A DNA stretch of 34,173 nt from JBBTQJ01 sp038065755 (GCA_038065755.1 JBBTQJ010000003.1:1-34173); one strand, 5' to 3'; shown: positions 7,848 through 15,939, numbered from the stretch's first letter. The notes: a model not told the origin generated them from the letters alone. Made by a program: numbers and translations.

Positions 7848-8444
7848 TTAAGAGATAGGAATGTCTTCACTGTTTTCTTTTTTATTTTTGTTCATACCTA
7901 ACCTCTCTCTTAGCTGATAAAGTTCTGTTTTAAAGTCTATCGCCTCCTTCTCTTTATTTTTTACTTCTTCTCTAAGTTTTTCTGACTCATTCATTATTTT
8001 TTCAAGTTCTATTGTTCTGTTTTTAACTTTTTGGTCTAAAGAGTCAATTATTTCTTCTAGGTCTTGGGTTTTTGCCCTTACTTTTATGTCTACTGATTTT
8101 TCTGTTTTTTCTTCCTTAGAGTGGCTTTCTTCAAGCTCCTCTGCTATTTTATTAAAAATACGGGCTAGTTCTCCAAACTCGTCTTTGGTTTCTAAATAAA
8201 CCCTTGTCGCCAAGTCTCCCTTGCTTAATTCTGTGGCTCTTTTTAATAATTTTTTTACGGGTGAAGAGAATTCCTGGCCTATGGCAAATCCAAATAAAAA
8301 AATAAAAACAGCAAGCAAAAAAACAACTATGTAAAAACTAAAATTAAATTTGTTAAATCCCAGGGCGATAAAAACAACTATGGTGAAAATGCCTATAATA
8401 ATTATGGGCAGGGCTATTCTAAGGGTAATATTAGATATGTTCAT
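7848..8444 (-). CDS. Membrane protein with HAMP domain and coiled coil, no output domain
   Basis: A 198-aa protein with two membrane helices (about 8-29 and 36-58) and almost no extracellular loop. A HAMP domain follows (about 59-112: SSPVKKLLKRATELSKGDLATRV...DEFGELARIFNKIAEEL), then a long coiled coil (115-185). HAMP modules relay signals from membrane sensors to kinases or chemotaxis modules, but no histidine kinase, cyclase or methyl-accepting domain is present and the protein ends in a polar tail. It may dimerise with, or act as a membrane scaffold for, another protein. It sits between mutM and the 5' nuclease gene in the same direction; the link to repair is probably only positional. 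Confidence 0.75.
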   Translation of the reverse strand: MNISNITLRIALPIIIIGIFTIVVFIALGFNKFNFSFYIVVFLLAVFIFLFGFAIGQEFSSPVKKLLKRATELSKGDLATRVYLETKDEFGELARIFNKIAEELEESHSKEEKTEKSVDIKVRAKTQDLEEIIDSLDQKVKNRTIELEKIMNESEKLREEVKNKEKEAIDFKTELYQLRERLGMNKNKKENSEDIPIS

Positions 8445-8462
8445 ATTATTATTTTTATTAAA

Positions 8463-9359
8463 TTATTCATTGTCTATCTGGGGCAAGCGATTAATAAGGG
8501 TATTAAATTCTAATTTATTAAACAGGGCTCCGGCTTCTTTTTGGTTGAAGCCTCCAAATTTGCAACCCTCAAGCGAAAACCGAATATCAACATCTTTTTT
8601 TGTTTCTACTAGCTCTTTTGACAAATATGCTTTTTCTTTGTTGTTTAATAAAAGATCTTTTGTGCGAATTTTAATATTTGCCATGCCTTCGCTAATTTCT
8701 TTATAAAGATTTTCTATATTTCCAAACTTGTTAATCAGGTCTGCCGCTGTTTTTTTACCTATACCCAAAACACCAGGAATATTATCAGATTGGTCTCCGG
8801 TTAGAGCCTTAAAATCATTCATTTGTTCTGGCTCTACTCCAAATCTTTCTTTTACTTTTATTTTATCATAAATAATTGTGTCTTTAATTCCTTTTCCTAA
8901 AGTATAAACCTTTATTTCGTTATTTACCAGTTGCAAATTATCCAAGTCGCCAGACAAAATATAAATTTCTAAAGAATTGTCCTGTTTTTGGGCTGTGTCG
9001 CAAATTGTGGCGATTAGGTCGTCTGCTTCAAAGCCCTCTGTTGCAAAAACCGGAATTTTAAGCGCCTGTAAAACTTCTTTGGCAATTGGTATTTGAGAAA
9101 TGATTCCTTGTGGAGTGGCCGGCCTCTGGGCTTTATATTCTTCAAATTTTTTATGCCTGAATGTTTTTGCCTTTGTATCAAAACAGGCAACAATGTAATC
9201 GGGTTTTAGGTCTTTTATTGCTTTAAATAATGTCAGTAAAAATCCATAAACTGCTCCGGTCTCCTGACCGGATTTTGTTGACAGGGGTGGCAGGGCATGG
9301 AAAGCCCTGTGCAACAACGCATTGGAATCAATTATAATTAACCTTTTTTTTTCTTCCAT
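8463..9359 (-). CDS. Stand-alone 5'-3' exonuclease (Pol I N-terminal domain type)
   Basis: A 298-aa flap/5' nuclease like the N-terminal third of DNA polymerase I, without proofreading or polymerase domains. The start MEEKKRLIIIDSNALLHRAFHALPPL contains the first metal-binding Asp and the conserved arginine; DYIVACFDTKAKTFRHKKFEEYK and EGFEADDLIATI provide more acidic ligands; LSGDLDNLQLV is the next acidic cluster. The helix-3-turn-helix is ALTGDQSDNIPGVLGIGKKTAADLI. It should remove RNA primers and flaps. A separate pol domain may be encoded elsewhere. It lies 17 bp after tsaE and before the HAMP gene on the same strand. Confidence 0.9.
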   Translation of the reverse strand: MEEKKRLIIIDSNALLHRAFHALPPLSTKSGQETGAVYGFLLTLFKAIKDLKPDYIVACFDTKAKTFRHKKFEEYKAQRPATPQGIISQIPIAKEVLQALKIPVFATEGFEADDLIATICDTAQKQDNSLEIYILSGDLDNLQLVNNEIKVYTLGKGIKDTIIYDKIKVKERFGVEPEQMNDFKALTGDQSDNIPGVLGIGKKTAADLINKFGNIENLYKEISEGMANIKIRTKDLLLNNKEKAYLSKELVETKKDVDIRFSLEGCKFGGFNQKEAGALFNKLEFNTLINRLPQIDNE

Positions 9360-9376
9360 TTTTGTATTATATCACC

Positions 9377-9907
9377 TTAAAAAACCTTATCAAATTTGCC
9401 AGTTGTCAATTCGCGGGTTTTTTCGCTGATAAATTTAAATTTAATTATAATTGCGGATTTTGGCAGAATATTTTTAATTTTGTCCGGCCATTCTATTGCC
9501 ACGATATTTTTTTTGTTTGAAATAATTTCTTTAAAGCCTAATTCTAAAATCTCTTTTGAATTTTTAATGCGATAACAATCAAAATGATAAAAATATTTAA
9601 ATTTTGGAATTTGGGATTTGGGATTTGATTGGTCGTTGGGATTCGGGATTTGGAATTTTCTAAAAATTATAAATGTCGGGCTTAATATTTTTTCTTTTAT
9701 TCCAAGCCCCTTGGCAAGGCCCTGTAAAAATGTTGTTTTTCCAGAACCTAAATCTCCCTGTAAACCTAAAACCACAGCTGTTTTTTTAGCTGCCCTTTTG
9801 TCCGCCAGCTGGCGGATTTTTTTTGCTTGTTTTTCCCCAAGCCTCTGTGTCTGGTCCGGGTTATTTGTAATATATTTTTCTTTTATGTTTATTATTAATT
9901 TTTGCAC
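9377..9907 (-). CDS. tsaE: tRNA threonylcarbamoyladenosine biosynthesis ATPase TsaE
   Basis: TsaE is the ATPase that supports TsaB/TsaD in making t6A37 of ANN-decoding tRNAs. The 176-aa frame opens with GTG at 9905-9907 and the family-like ITNNPDQTQRLGEKQAKKI, which supports that start. Walker A is GDLGSGKTTFLQGLAKGLG; SPTFIIFRKF, FYHFDCYRIK, ELGFKEII and VAIEWPDKI follow as in the family. Two parts look repeat-derived: KIRQLADKR is encoded over a perfect 16-bp palindrome (9801-9816), and QIPNPNDQSNPKSQIP, inserted between SPTF...and the HFDCYR strand, comes from GGGATTT-rich sequence (9605-9658). Both keep the frame and spare catalytic motifs. It is first of the minus run towards holA and divergent from the DHH-like gene. 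Confidence 0.92.
   Translation of the reverse strand: MQKLIINIKEKYITNNPDQTQRLGEKQAKKIRQLADKRAAKKTAVVLGLQGDLGSGKTTFLQGLAKGLGIKEKILSPTFIIFRKFQIPNPNDQSNPKSQIPKFKYFYHFDCYRIKNSKEILELGFKEIISNKKNIVAIEWPDKIKNILPKSAIIIKFKFISEKTRELTTGKFDKVF
9605..9658. repeat. GGGATTT-rich repeat insertion inside tsaE
   Basis: About 54 bp made of repeated GGGATTT/GGAATTT words. It encodes a Pro/Asn/Gln/Ser-rich loop that other TsaE proteins (for example E. coli YjeE) lack at this point. The frame is preserved. Confidence 0.65.
9801..9816. repeat. Perfect 16-bp palindrome inside tsaE
   Basis: TCCGCCAGCTGGCGGA reads the same on both strands and is GC-rich against an AT-rich background. It encodes part of KIRQLADKR in TsaE. 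It looks like a short dispersed palindromic repeat inserted in frame. Confidence 0.7.
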
Positions 9908-9955
9908 TTGATTTATTTTAAAAAATAATATAGTTTAAAATAATCTAAAAATTTT

Positions 9956-11080
9956 ATGATAGAGGAATTAAACGAGGCGAAAAAAATTATTGGCGATGCT
10001 AAAAATATTTATATAATACCTTCGGAAATCAACATTCACGAAAGCGTTGCCTGCGCCTTGGCCCTTTTCTATACTTTAAAAGAATTTAATAAAAATGTAA
10101 ACTTAATTATAAACGATATTCCAGAAAGACTTAAGTTTTTGATACCTTCTTTAGATTTTATATCTTTGCCAAAAAATTTTGTAATTTCAATACCCGGCGA
10201 AAAAGCCGATGTTTCCCAGATTTATTACGAGAAAAATAATGACGGCCTAAAAATACACCTATCTTTAAGCAGCGGCAATATAAAAAAAGATGACATCTCT
10301 TTTTATTTTTCTGAAGCAAGGCCGGATGTTATTATAGCGCTTGGAATTAAAGATTTTAGCTCGCACCTGATAAAAAGGCTCAATTTTTACGGATTTTTAA
10401 TGGGGTCTCCTATTATAAATATTGATAATAACTATCTTTTGAGCGAAAATAATAAAAGGTTTGGCAGGGTCAACTTATTAAAAGACAGCTCTTTAGCAGA
10501 AACAATTATAGAATTGATAAGCTCCATAGACGCAACTTTAATAAAAAAAGAGGCGGCTGCCTGCCTGTTAGCCGCGCTTATGATTTTTTCTGAAAACTTT
10601 AAAAGTGAAAAAACAAGCCCCGCTATATTTGATATTGCCAGTTTTTTAATAAAAAAAGGGGCTGATCGCGGACAAATAACCAACGAACTTTATAAAACAA
10701 AATCTCCCTCAGAGATTAAATTTTTAACTCAAATTTTTAAAAACTTGAATACGGAAGACCTACCTGCGCAGGCAGGAAATAAAAAAATATCGTATGCTAT
10801 TATAAATTCTGAAAACTTTCAAAATTTCGGAGAAGAAGAAGCAGATTTTGCGGTTAACTGCATAAAAACAAGCCCCCTTGCTCCTGACAACCTGCTGGTT
10901 TTATGGAAAAGCCACGAGTCGCTTCAAAGAGTTAATGGATTTTTTTATTCTGAAAGCAAGGAACTGTTTAATAATATTTTAAAAATTTATCAGGGGAATT
11001 TAAAAAATAATTGGATGTTTTTATCAATTGAAAATTCCGATCTTGAACAAGTTAAAAATAAAATAATAAACAGTTTATAA
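9956..11080 (+). CDS. Degenerate DHH-phosphoesterase-like protein upstream of pilB
   Basis: A 374-aa protein with the layout of NrnA/RecJ-type DHH phosphoesterases but altered active-site motifs. EINIHESVACALALFYTLKEF stands where the family has a D-x-D-xx-GS segment. DVIIALGIKDFSSHL corresponds to the strand with the catalytic Asp. SPIINIDNNYLLSENNKRFG replaces the ID-H-H motif by DNN and is followed by VNLLKDSSLAETIIELI as in DHH proteins. The AALMIFSENFK region lacks the D-T-G. I infer a binding or scaffold protein without phosphoesterase activity. Four bases separate it from pilB, so they form an operon. The stretch DLPAQAG comes from an inserted palindrome (10759-10776). Homology is inferred by eye. 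Confidence 0.6.
   Translation: MIEELNEAKKIIGDAKNIYIIPSEINIHESVACALALFYTLKEFNKNVNLIINDIPERLKFLIPSLDFISLPKNFVISIPGEKADVSQIYYEKNNDGLKIHLSLSSGNIKKDDISFYFSEARPDVIIALGIKDFSSHLIKRLNFYGFLMGSPIINIDNNYLLSENNKRFGRVNLLKDSSLAETIIELISSIDATLIKKEAAACLLAALMIFSENFKSEKTSPAIFDIASFLIKKGADRGQITNELYKTKSPSEIKFLTQIFKNLNTEDLPAQAGNKKISYAIINSENFQNFGEEEADFAVNCIKTSPLAPDNLLVLWKSHESLQRVNGFFYSESKELFNNILKIYQGNLKNNWMFLSIENSDLEQVKNKIINSL
10759..10776. repeat. 18-bp GC-rich palindrome in the DHH-like gene
   Basis: CCTACCTGC/GCAGGCAGG is a palindrome with one mismatch, encoding LPAQAG in frame. Its base composition is unlike the surrounding gene, which suggests a dispersed repeat. Confidence 0.6.
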
Positions 11081-11084
11081 TTTT

Positions 11085-12422
11085 ATGGAAAAATTAAAAA
11101 AGTTATTAGGGTCTGTAACAATTTCAGAAGAGATTATTGGAGAAATAAAAAAAAATGTAAACAGCGTAAAGACTTTGGGGAAAAAAATTGAAGAATATAC
11201 GGCCCAAAATATTACAGAACTTTTAGACGTTATTTTATTTGGGGCAATAACGCTTGACGCTTCTGATATTCATATAGAACCCCAAGAAGAAAGCGCCAGG
11301 TTAAGAATAAGATTAGATGGCATACTGCAAGATGTCATTTTTTTTGACTATAAAATATACAAGGGGCTGATTTCAAGGCTTAAACTGTTGTCAAAACTTA
11401 AGCTTAATATCACAGACAGACCCCAGGACGGCAGATTTACAATAGAAATAAAAGATTCTTTAATTGAAATAAGAAGCTCCAGTCTGCCCGCCGAATACGG
11501 AGAATCAATTGTCATGAGAATTTTAAATCCTAAAAGTTTAATGAGTATAGATGAATTGGGCCTTCGCGAAGATTTATATAAAATTTTTGAAAAAGAAATA
11601 TTAAAGCCAAATGGAATGATAATAGTTACGGGGCCCACGGGGTCGGGCAAAACAACCACCCTATACGCTTTTTTAAAAAAAATCCAAAACCCGGAAATTA
11701 AAATTATTACAATTGAAGACCCGATTGAATATCATTTAAACGGGGTTTCGCAAACGCAAGTCGCCCCGGAAAAAGGATATGATTTTTCAGATGGCCTAAG
11801 GTCAATTGTAAGGCAAGACCCCGATGTAATATTAGTTGGTGAAATCAGAGACATGGAAACTGCTAAAATATCTCTGCAATCAGCCCTGACGGGACACCTG
11901 GTGTTATCAACTCTGCACACCAACGACGCGGCCGGCGCAATTCCAAGGTTGGTAGACCTGGGAGTTGACGTGTCTTCAATCGCCCCTGCTTTAAAAATGG
12001 CTGTTGCTCAAAGATTAGTAAGAAGAGTTTGTAAAAAATGCTCTGTTTTATCAAGTCCCTCACAAGAAGAATTATTGGAAATTAAAAAAGGACTAAAAAA
12101 TCTTCCTTCTTTTATTAAAATACCAAATTTTGATAAAATAAAAATTTCGCGAATAAACAAGGGGGGATGCGAGTTTTGCAATTTTACGGGATATAGGGGA
12201 AGAATGGGTTTGTTTGAGGCCTTTTTAGTAGACGTTGAAATGGAAAAATTTATTTTAAACAACCCGCCAGTTTCTTCTATAAGAGAATTGGCTGTAAAAA
12301 AGGGCATGATAACAATGTATCAAGCCGGTTTAATTGATGTTGTTTTGGGAAGCACAACAATAGAAGAGCTAAGAAGGGTTGTGGAAATAGACGCAGAAAC
12401 AGAAGAAAACGACAAAATCTAA
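11085..12422 (+). CDS. pilB: Type IV pilus assembly / type II secretion ATPase (PilB/GspE)
   Basis: A hexameric AAA-type ATPase that powers pilus extension or DNA uptake from the cytoplasmic face. Seen in order: an N2-like domain starting TELLDVILFGAITLDASDIHIEP; Walker A GPTGSGKTTTLYAFL (about 182-196); Asp box IITIEDPIEYHLNG; Walker B DPDVILVGEIRDMETA; His box GHLVLSTLHTNDAAGA; then a zinc site CKKC (about 319-322) with CEFC (about 362-365). At 445 aa it lacks the long N1 domain of typical PilB. The zinc site separates it from the retraction ATPase PilT. No pilC, pilT or prepilin genes are nearby; ComEA at 15940 fits a DNA-uptake role. The start is 4 bp after the DHH-like gene, and a folded element (12424-12557) follows the stop at once. 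Confidence 0.93.
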   Translation: MEKLKKLLGSVTISEEIIGEIKKNVNSVKTLGKKIEEYTAQNITELLDVILFGAITLDASDIHIEPQEESARLRIRLDGILQDVIFFDYKIYKGLISRLKLLSKLKLNITDRPQDGRFTIEIKDSLIEIRSSSLPAEYGESIVMRILNPKSLMSIDELGLREDLYKIFEKEILKPNGMIIVTGPTGSGKTTTLYAFLKKIQNPEIKIITIEDPIEYHLNGVSQTQVAPEKGYDFSDGLRSIVRQDPDVILVGEIRDMETAKISLQSALTGHLVLSTLHTNDAAGAIPRLVDLGVDVSSIAPALKMAVAQRLVRRVCKKCSVLSSPSQEELLEIKKGLKNLPSFIKIPNFDKIKISRINKGGCEFCNFTGYRGRMGLFEAFLVDVEMEKFILNNPPVSSIRELAVKKGMITMYQAGLIDVVLGSTTIEELRRVVEIDAETEENDKI

Positions 12423-12423
12423 A

Positions 12424-12557
12424 AAGCGGCTCTGAAGTTGGAGGCATTTTTATGTCTGGGACATAAGCAAAGATTTGTCTGAGGAATAATCGAGCCGGAG
12501 CAAGATTACCCAAAACTAAGACAAATCCAATATAGGCCTCCAACTTCAAAGCCGCTT
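12424..12557 (+). ncRNA. Candidate structured RNA between pilB and ruvB (unidentified)
   Basis: Outer arms 12424-12445 and 12536-12557 pair over 22 bp with one mismatch. Inside are a hairpin TTATGTC/GACATAA (12450-12466), a 9-bp stem 12472-12480 with 12519-12527, and within that an apical stem TAATC/GATTA (12487-12491 with 12504-12508) closed by a purine-rich loop. A run of six T (12560-12565) follows the outer stem, so the plus strand looks like an RNA ending in its own terminator; a T-run also exists in the opposite direction. A long closing stem, an asymmetric central loop and an apical stem recall 6S RNA in outline only. I see no SRP, tmRNA, RNase P or riboswitch signature. Whether it is transcribed alone or as the tail of the pilB message is open. 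Confidence 0.5.
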
Positions 12558-12599
12558 AATTTTTTAATATAATTTACATTATATCATTTTGAATTATTT

Positions 12600-13613
12600 A
12601 TGTCAAGAGTTTTAACAGAAAAACCAGATAAAGATAATGAAGTCCTGGATTCGGCCCTAAGGCCGAAGTTTTGGCAAGATTATGTTGGGCAGGAAAAAAC
12701 CAAAGAAAACATAAGGATAATCATTACAGCCGCCAGGCAAAGAGGCCAATCTCCAGACCATTTGTTGTTTTATGGAAACTCGGGTCTGGGAAAAACCACG
12801 CTGGCTTATTTAGTAGCCAAAGAAATGAAGCGGGAAATCAGAATAACCTCTGGTCCGGCCATTGAAAGAGCCGGCGATCTGGCCGCTATTTTAACAAATT
12901 TATCCGAGGGAGATGTTTTATTTATTGACGAATGCCATCGTATAAATAAAACAGTGGAAGAATATATATATCCTGCTATGGAAGATTATAAGCTGAATTT
13001 GATTTTAGGCAAGGGGCCCATGGCAAGAACAATGGAATTAAAATTGCCCAGGTTTACGCTTATTGGAGCTACCACAAGGCCGGGGCTCTTATCTAGTCCT
13101 TTAAGAAACCGCTTTGGAGCCACTTTTCAGCTCAATTTTTATAAATTAGATGATATTGAAAAAATAGTTGAAAAATCGGCAAAAATATTAAATATCCCAA
13201 TAGAAGAAGAAGCTATAAAAATTATTGCTAAATGTTCAAGATTCACTCCCCGCGTGGCAAACCGGCTGTTAAAAAGGGCCCGGGATTTTGCAGAAGTAGA
13301 GGGAAGGGGAATAATCACAAAAGACCTTTCTTTGCACGCTTTAAAATTTTTAGACGTTGATGAAATGGGGCTGGAATCGGGAGATAAAAAAATTTTAAAG
13401 GCGCTGATTGAAAAATTCAACGGCGGCCCGGTTGGATTACAGTCTTTATCTGCGGCCAGTATGGAAGAGGAAGACACTATTTTAGATATTTATGAACCCT
13501 ATTTAATGCAAATGGGATTTATTGAAAGAACCCCCAAGGGCAGAATAGCAACCGACCTTGCTTATAAACATTTAGAAATAAAACCAAAAGAAAAACAAAA
13601 CACCCTTATATAA
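12600..13613 (+). CDS. ruvB: Holliday junction branch migration helicase RuvB
   Basis: RuvB is the AAA+ ring motor that pulls DNA through the RuvA-bound junction. At 337 aa it has normal length. Seen in order: RPKFWQDYVGQEKTKENIRI (N-terminal box), Walker A GNSGLGKTTLAYLVAKEM (the usual PP is NS), Walker B FIDECHRINKTVEEYIYPAMED, sensor I GATTRPGLLSSPLRNRFG, sensor II TPRVANRLLKRARDFAE, and the winged-helix domain GGPVGLQSLSAASMEEEDTI...IERTPKGRIAT. It follows the folded element 12424-12557. The gap 13614-13767 has no clear terminator. ruvA and ruvC are each about 6-11 kb away, so the three genes are not one operon. Confidence 0.96.
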   Translation: MSRVLTEKPDKDNEVLDSALRPKFWQDYVGQEKTKENIRIIITAARQRGQSPDHLLFYGNSGLGKTTLAYLVAKEMKREIRITSGPAIERAGDLAAILTNLSEGDVLFIDECHRINKTVEEYIYPAMEDYKLNLILGKGPMARTMELKLPRFTLIGATTRPGLLSSPLRNRFGATFQLNFYKLDDIEKIVEKSAKILNIPIEEEAIKIIAKCSRFTPRVANRLLKRARDFAEVEGRGIITKDLSLHALKFLDVDEMGLESGDKKILKALIEKFNGGPVGLQSLSAASMEEEDTILDIYEPYLMQMGFIERTPKGRIATDLAYKHLEIKPKEKQNTLI

Positions 13614-13767
13614 AAACTTCTGACTGCGCCGATTTTTTTTATGAAAAAAAATTTAATAAAAGTTTAAATAAAACTTATACAATACGAAAAAATTTGGAAA
13701 AAAGTTTTAAATACGGACGGGTAAATAAAAGGGGGTTAATTATTAATAAAAATCAAAATTAAAAAAT

Positions 13768-14337
13768 ATGATAAATCCGGAAATGGGCCCGCAAGATCCC
13801 GAAGAAGAAAAGAAGGAATTTAAACCGGTAATCCCACGGGGTTGGACTTTTTTAAAACATGGAACAAATCTTCTAGGTTGGGGAGAAATAAATCCATATA
13901 CCTCAGATGAAATAGAATTAGAGAAACACATGTCAACTGTTTCTAGGGAACAAGCAGAATTTGATAGTCGGGGAAAAAAATATGATACTGCAAGAACTTA
14001 CGGTATGGTTAAAAAACCGGAAGGAATGAACGAAGAAGAATTTACCCAAAAAAACAAACCCTTTAAAATAAGAATTATGTTTTATCGGGATCATGCGCGA
14101 CATATATATAATCCAGAATATAAAAGGGGATTAAATAAAGAAACAATGGATAAAATTAACAAATATTATTATAATAATATTCAACAAGGAAGGCACCCAT
14201 TAGTACCTAAAAAAGAAATTTTAATTAAGCTGGGGCAGACCAAGGAAGAAGATAGAGATGTTTTTTACTTTGTGCCAGAAAGTGTGTCTGAGGTGTATTT
14301 AAAAGAGGCAAATATAGAAACAGAAGAGCAAAAATAA
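13768..14337 (+). CDS. Hypothetical protein (189 aa)
   Basis: A soluble, charged protein with no signal peptide or membrane helix. The N-terminus is acidic (MINPEMGPQDPEEEKKEF). A more structured middle follows, with PRGWTFLKHGTNLLGWGEINPYTSDEIELEKHM (about 26-58) and FKIRIMFYRDHARHIYNPEYKRG (about 99-121), rich in aromatic and basic residues. It ends in a polar acidic tail. I do not recognise the family and see no catalytic signature. It lies 21 bp before the next unknown gene in the same direction, so the two probably form an operon. A weak -10 (TACAAT near 13677) lies about 90 bp upstream. Confidence 0.65.
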   Translation: MINPEMGPQDPEEEKKEFKPVIPRGWTFLKHGTNLLGWGEINPYTSDEIELEKHMSTVSREQAEFDSRGKKYDTARTYGMVKKPEGMNEEEFTQKNKPFKIRIMFYRDHARHIYNPEYKRGLNKETMDKINKYYYNNIQQGRHPLVPKKEILIKLGQTKEEDRDVFYFVPESVSEVYLKEANIETEEQK

Positions 14338-14358
14338 AATTATTTTTTTAAAAAATAT

Positions 14359-15891
14359 ATGCCGGAAAAAGAGCCATATTTTGAAGAAGAAGTTTCTAAA
14401 AAATCTCCTGACAGGAAAGAGCTAACCCTTGAAAAAGAAATTTCATCAAGGGATGGGCAAGAAATAAAAGAATTAAGCCCGGAATTCGTGAAAGAGGTTG
14501 AAAAATCAAAACTTGAAATTGACGATAAGGTCAATCTTCTTTTAACTGCCGCTGGCTTAAAGCCGGCTTCAGAAATAGGTCTTTTTATAAAAGAAGAGAA
14601 TATTGAAAAATTTTCTACGCAAAGAATGTCTGAAGAAGAAGTAAAACAAGCAATATCTGCAATTGAAAAATCAGGCATACCCTTTAAGCTGGGGGAAAGG
14701 AAAATTGATGAATATGAATACGAAGAAATGGAGACGCCGGGAAAATTTACGGGCAAAAAAGGCAGGCGAAAAATAGAATGCATATCTGTTTTAGTGGGTC
14801 GTAATGAAGAAGATTTGTTTAAATTAGAGAGTGTGTTACGGGAAGCAAAAAAATCTGGAAAGACGGATCCCGAAAAATTTGGTTTAGCGCTCGGTTTTCC
14901 GCCAACTGCGGTTGAGGCCTTTGTTGGAAAAAAAGAATCAATAAATGTGGTGGACTCGCCCAGAGAGATTTGGGAAAGCGACGCCGCATTTTTTTCTACG
15001 CCAACCCTGTCAAAAGACAACTGGCAAGAAGAACTAAAACAAGGCCAAGCTCGGGCTGATTTTATAAAATCAGCAAGCCCTGCTATTTATGAGAAAATGG
15101 TTAAGGTTGTTAAAAGAAGCTATTTAGAAGAAATAACTAAAAAGAAAATTGAAATGGAGTCTGACGCTTTGGGTTATCCAATTGAAGCTGGAATAAAGGA
15201 AATTGTGATAGCTTTAAATGCGATTGGCTTAAATACTACTGGCTCTTGCGAAGGCCATACAGATTGGGGAAGAATAACGCCGTGGGTGGATATTGCGGCC
15301 CCCAATGAGCCAAAAGAAAGATTTGTCGGCCAAAAAAAATTTGAACAAAAAATTTATGAAGAAAACGGGGTTCATCAAGGTTTATTAGAAAGACAAGATA
15401 ATTGCTGGAAAGAATTTCAAAAAGAAGCAAAAATAAGAAACATTAAAGCAGATGACGTTGAAAAAAGAAAAGAGCTCGCTTTTGAAGTGGGGGAAAAATA
15501 TAAAATTTCCCTGGAAGATGAGAAAAAAATAAAAGACGCTGAGGCAAAGGTATCAAAAAAAATTGATTCTGCGGTTAAAAAAAGAGCTTTAAAAACAGAA
15601 ACACCCGAGTTTAAAAAATGGGAAAAAGAAAATAGGATCCTCGCAAAAAAGGTTAAAAAACTAATTAAAGAATTTAATGCGGGAAAAGCAGAACTATCTG
15701 ACCCTAATTCGCGCCTGCGAATAGATGTCGGCGCGTTTGGCGACTGTGTAGTTTATAATGGAAAAAAAGATTGTTTTACCGTAGACAAAAAAAGAACAAA
15801 AAAAGAAAAAGAAGAGCTGGCAGAAAGGATTTCTCAATATAGAAAAGAGTTTCAAGAGTTCGCAAAATTCCTCAGAGAAGTTTATTATTAA
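14359..15891 (+). CDS. Hypothetical protein with GSCEGH motif (510 aa)
   Basis: A large cytoplasmic-looking protein with an acidic N-terminus (MPEKEPYFEEEVSKKSPDRK). Residues 60-200 appear as alternating helix and strand. The most distinctive part is around residues 275-316: GYPIEAGIKEIVIALNAIGL leads into TTGSCEGHTDWGRITPWVDI, where the Cys and His with nearby acidic and aromatic residues suggest a binding or active site. A long charged helical region (330-465) is followed by SRLRIDVGAFGDCVVYNG, then a lysine/glutamate-rich tail. I recall GSCEGH proteins of this kind as uncharacterised in these bacteria, but have no function to offer. It is probably co-transcribed with the 189-aa gene and closed by a strong terminator (15896-15921). 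Confidence 0.7.
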   Translation: MPEKEPYFEEEVSKKSPDRKELTLEKEISSRDGQEIKELSPEFVKEVEKSKLEIDDKVNLLLTAAGLKPASEIGLFIKEENIEKFSTQRMSEEEVKQAISAIEKSGIPFKLGERKIDEYEYEEMETPGKFTGKKGRRKIECISVLVGRNEEDLFKLESVLREAKKSGKTDPEKFGLALGFPPTAVEAFVGKKESINVVDSPREIWESDAAFFSTPTLSKDNWQEELKQGQARADFIKSASPAIYEKMVKVVKRSYLEEITKKKIEMESDALGYPIEAGIKEIVIALNAIGLNTTGSCEGHTDWGRITPWVDIAAPNEPKERFVGQKKFEQKIYEENGVHQGLLERQDNCWKEFQKEAKIRNIKADDVEKRKELAFEVGEKYKISLEDEKKIKDAEAKVSKKIDSAVKKRALKTETPEFKKWEKENRILAKKVKKLIKEFNAGKAELSDPNSRLRIDVGAFGDCVVYNGKKDCFTVDKKRTKKEKEELAERISQYRKEFQEFAKFLREVYY

Positions 15892-15895
15892 AAAT

Positions 15896-15921
15896 AAAAG
15901 CCGTTTTAATAACGGCTTTTT
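15896..15921 (+). terminator. Rho-independent terminator after the 510-aa gene
   Basis: AAAAGCCGTT (15896-15905), a 5-nt loop and AACGGCTTTT (15911-15920) form a perfect 10-bp stem ending in a T-run, 4 bp after the stop codon and before the comEA-like gene. Confidence 0.85.
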
Positions 15922-15939
15922 AGTTATACAATAAATAAT

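Noticed and set aside
12424..12557. Hammerhead ribozyme or SRP RNA in the pilB-ruvB element
   Set aside because: CTGAGGA looks like part of a hammerhead core, but no matching GAAA strand and stem order is present. The SRP apical loop (GGAA with its conserved flanks) is absent.
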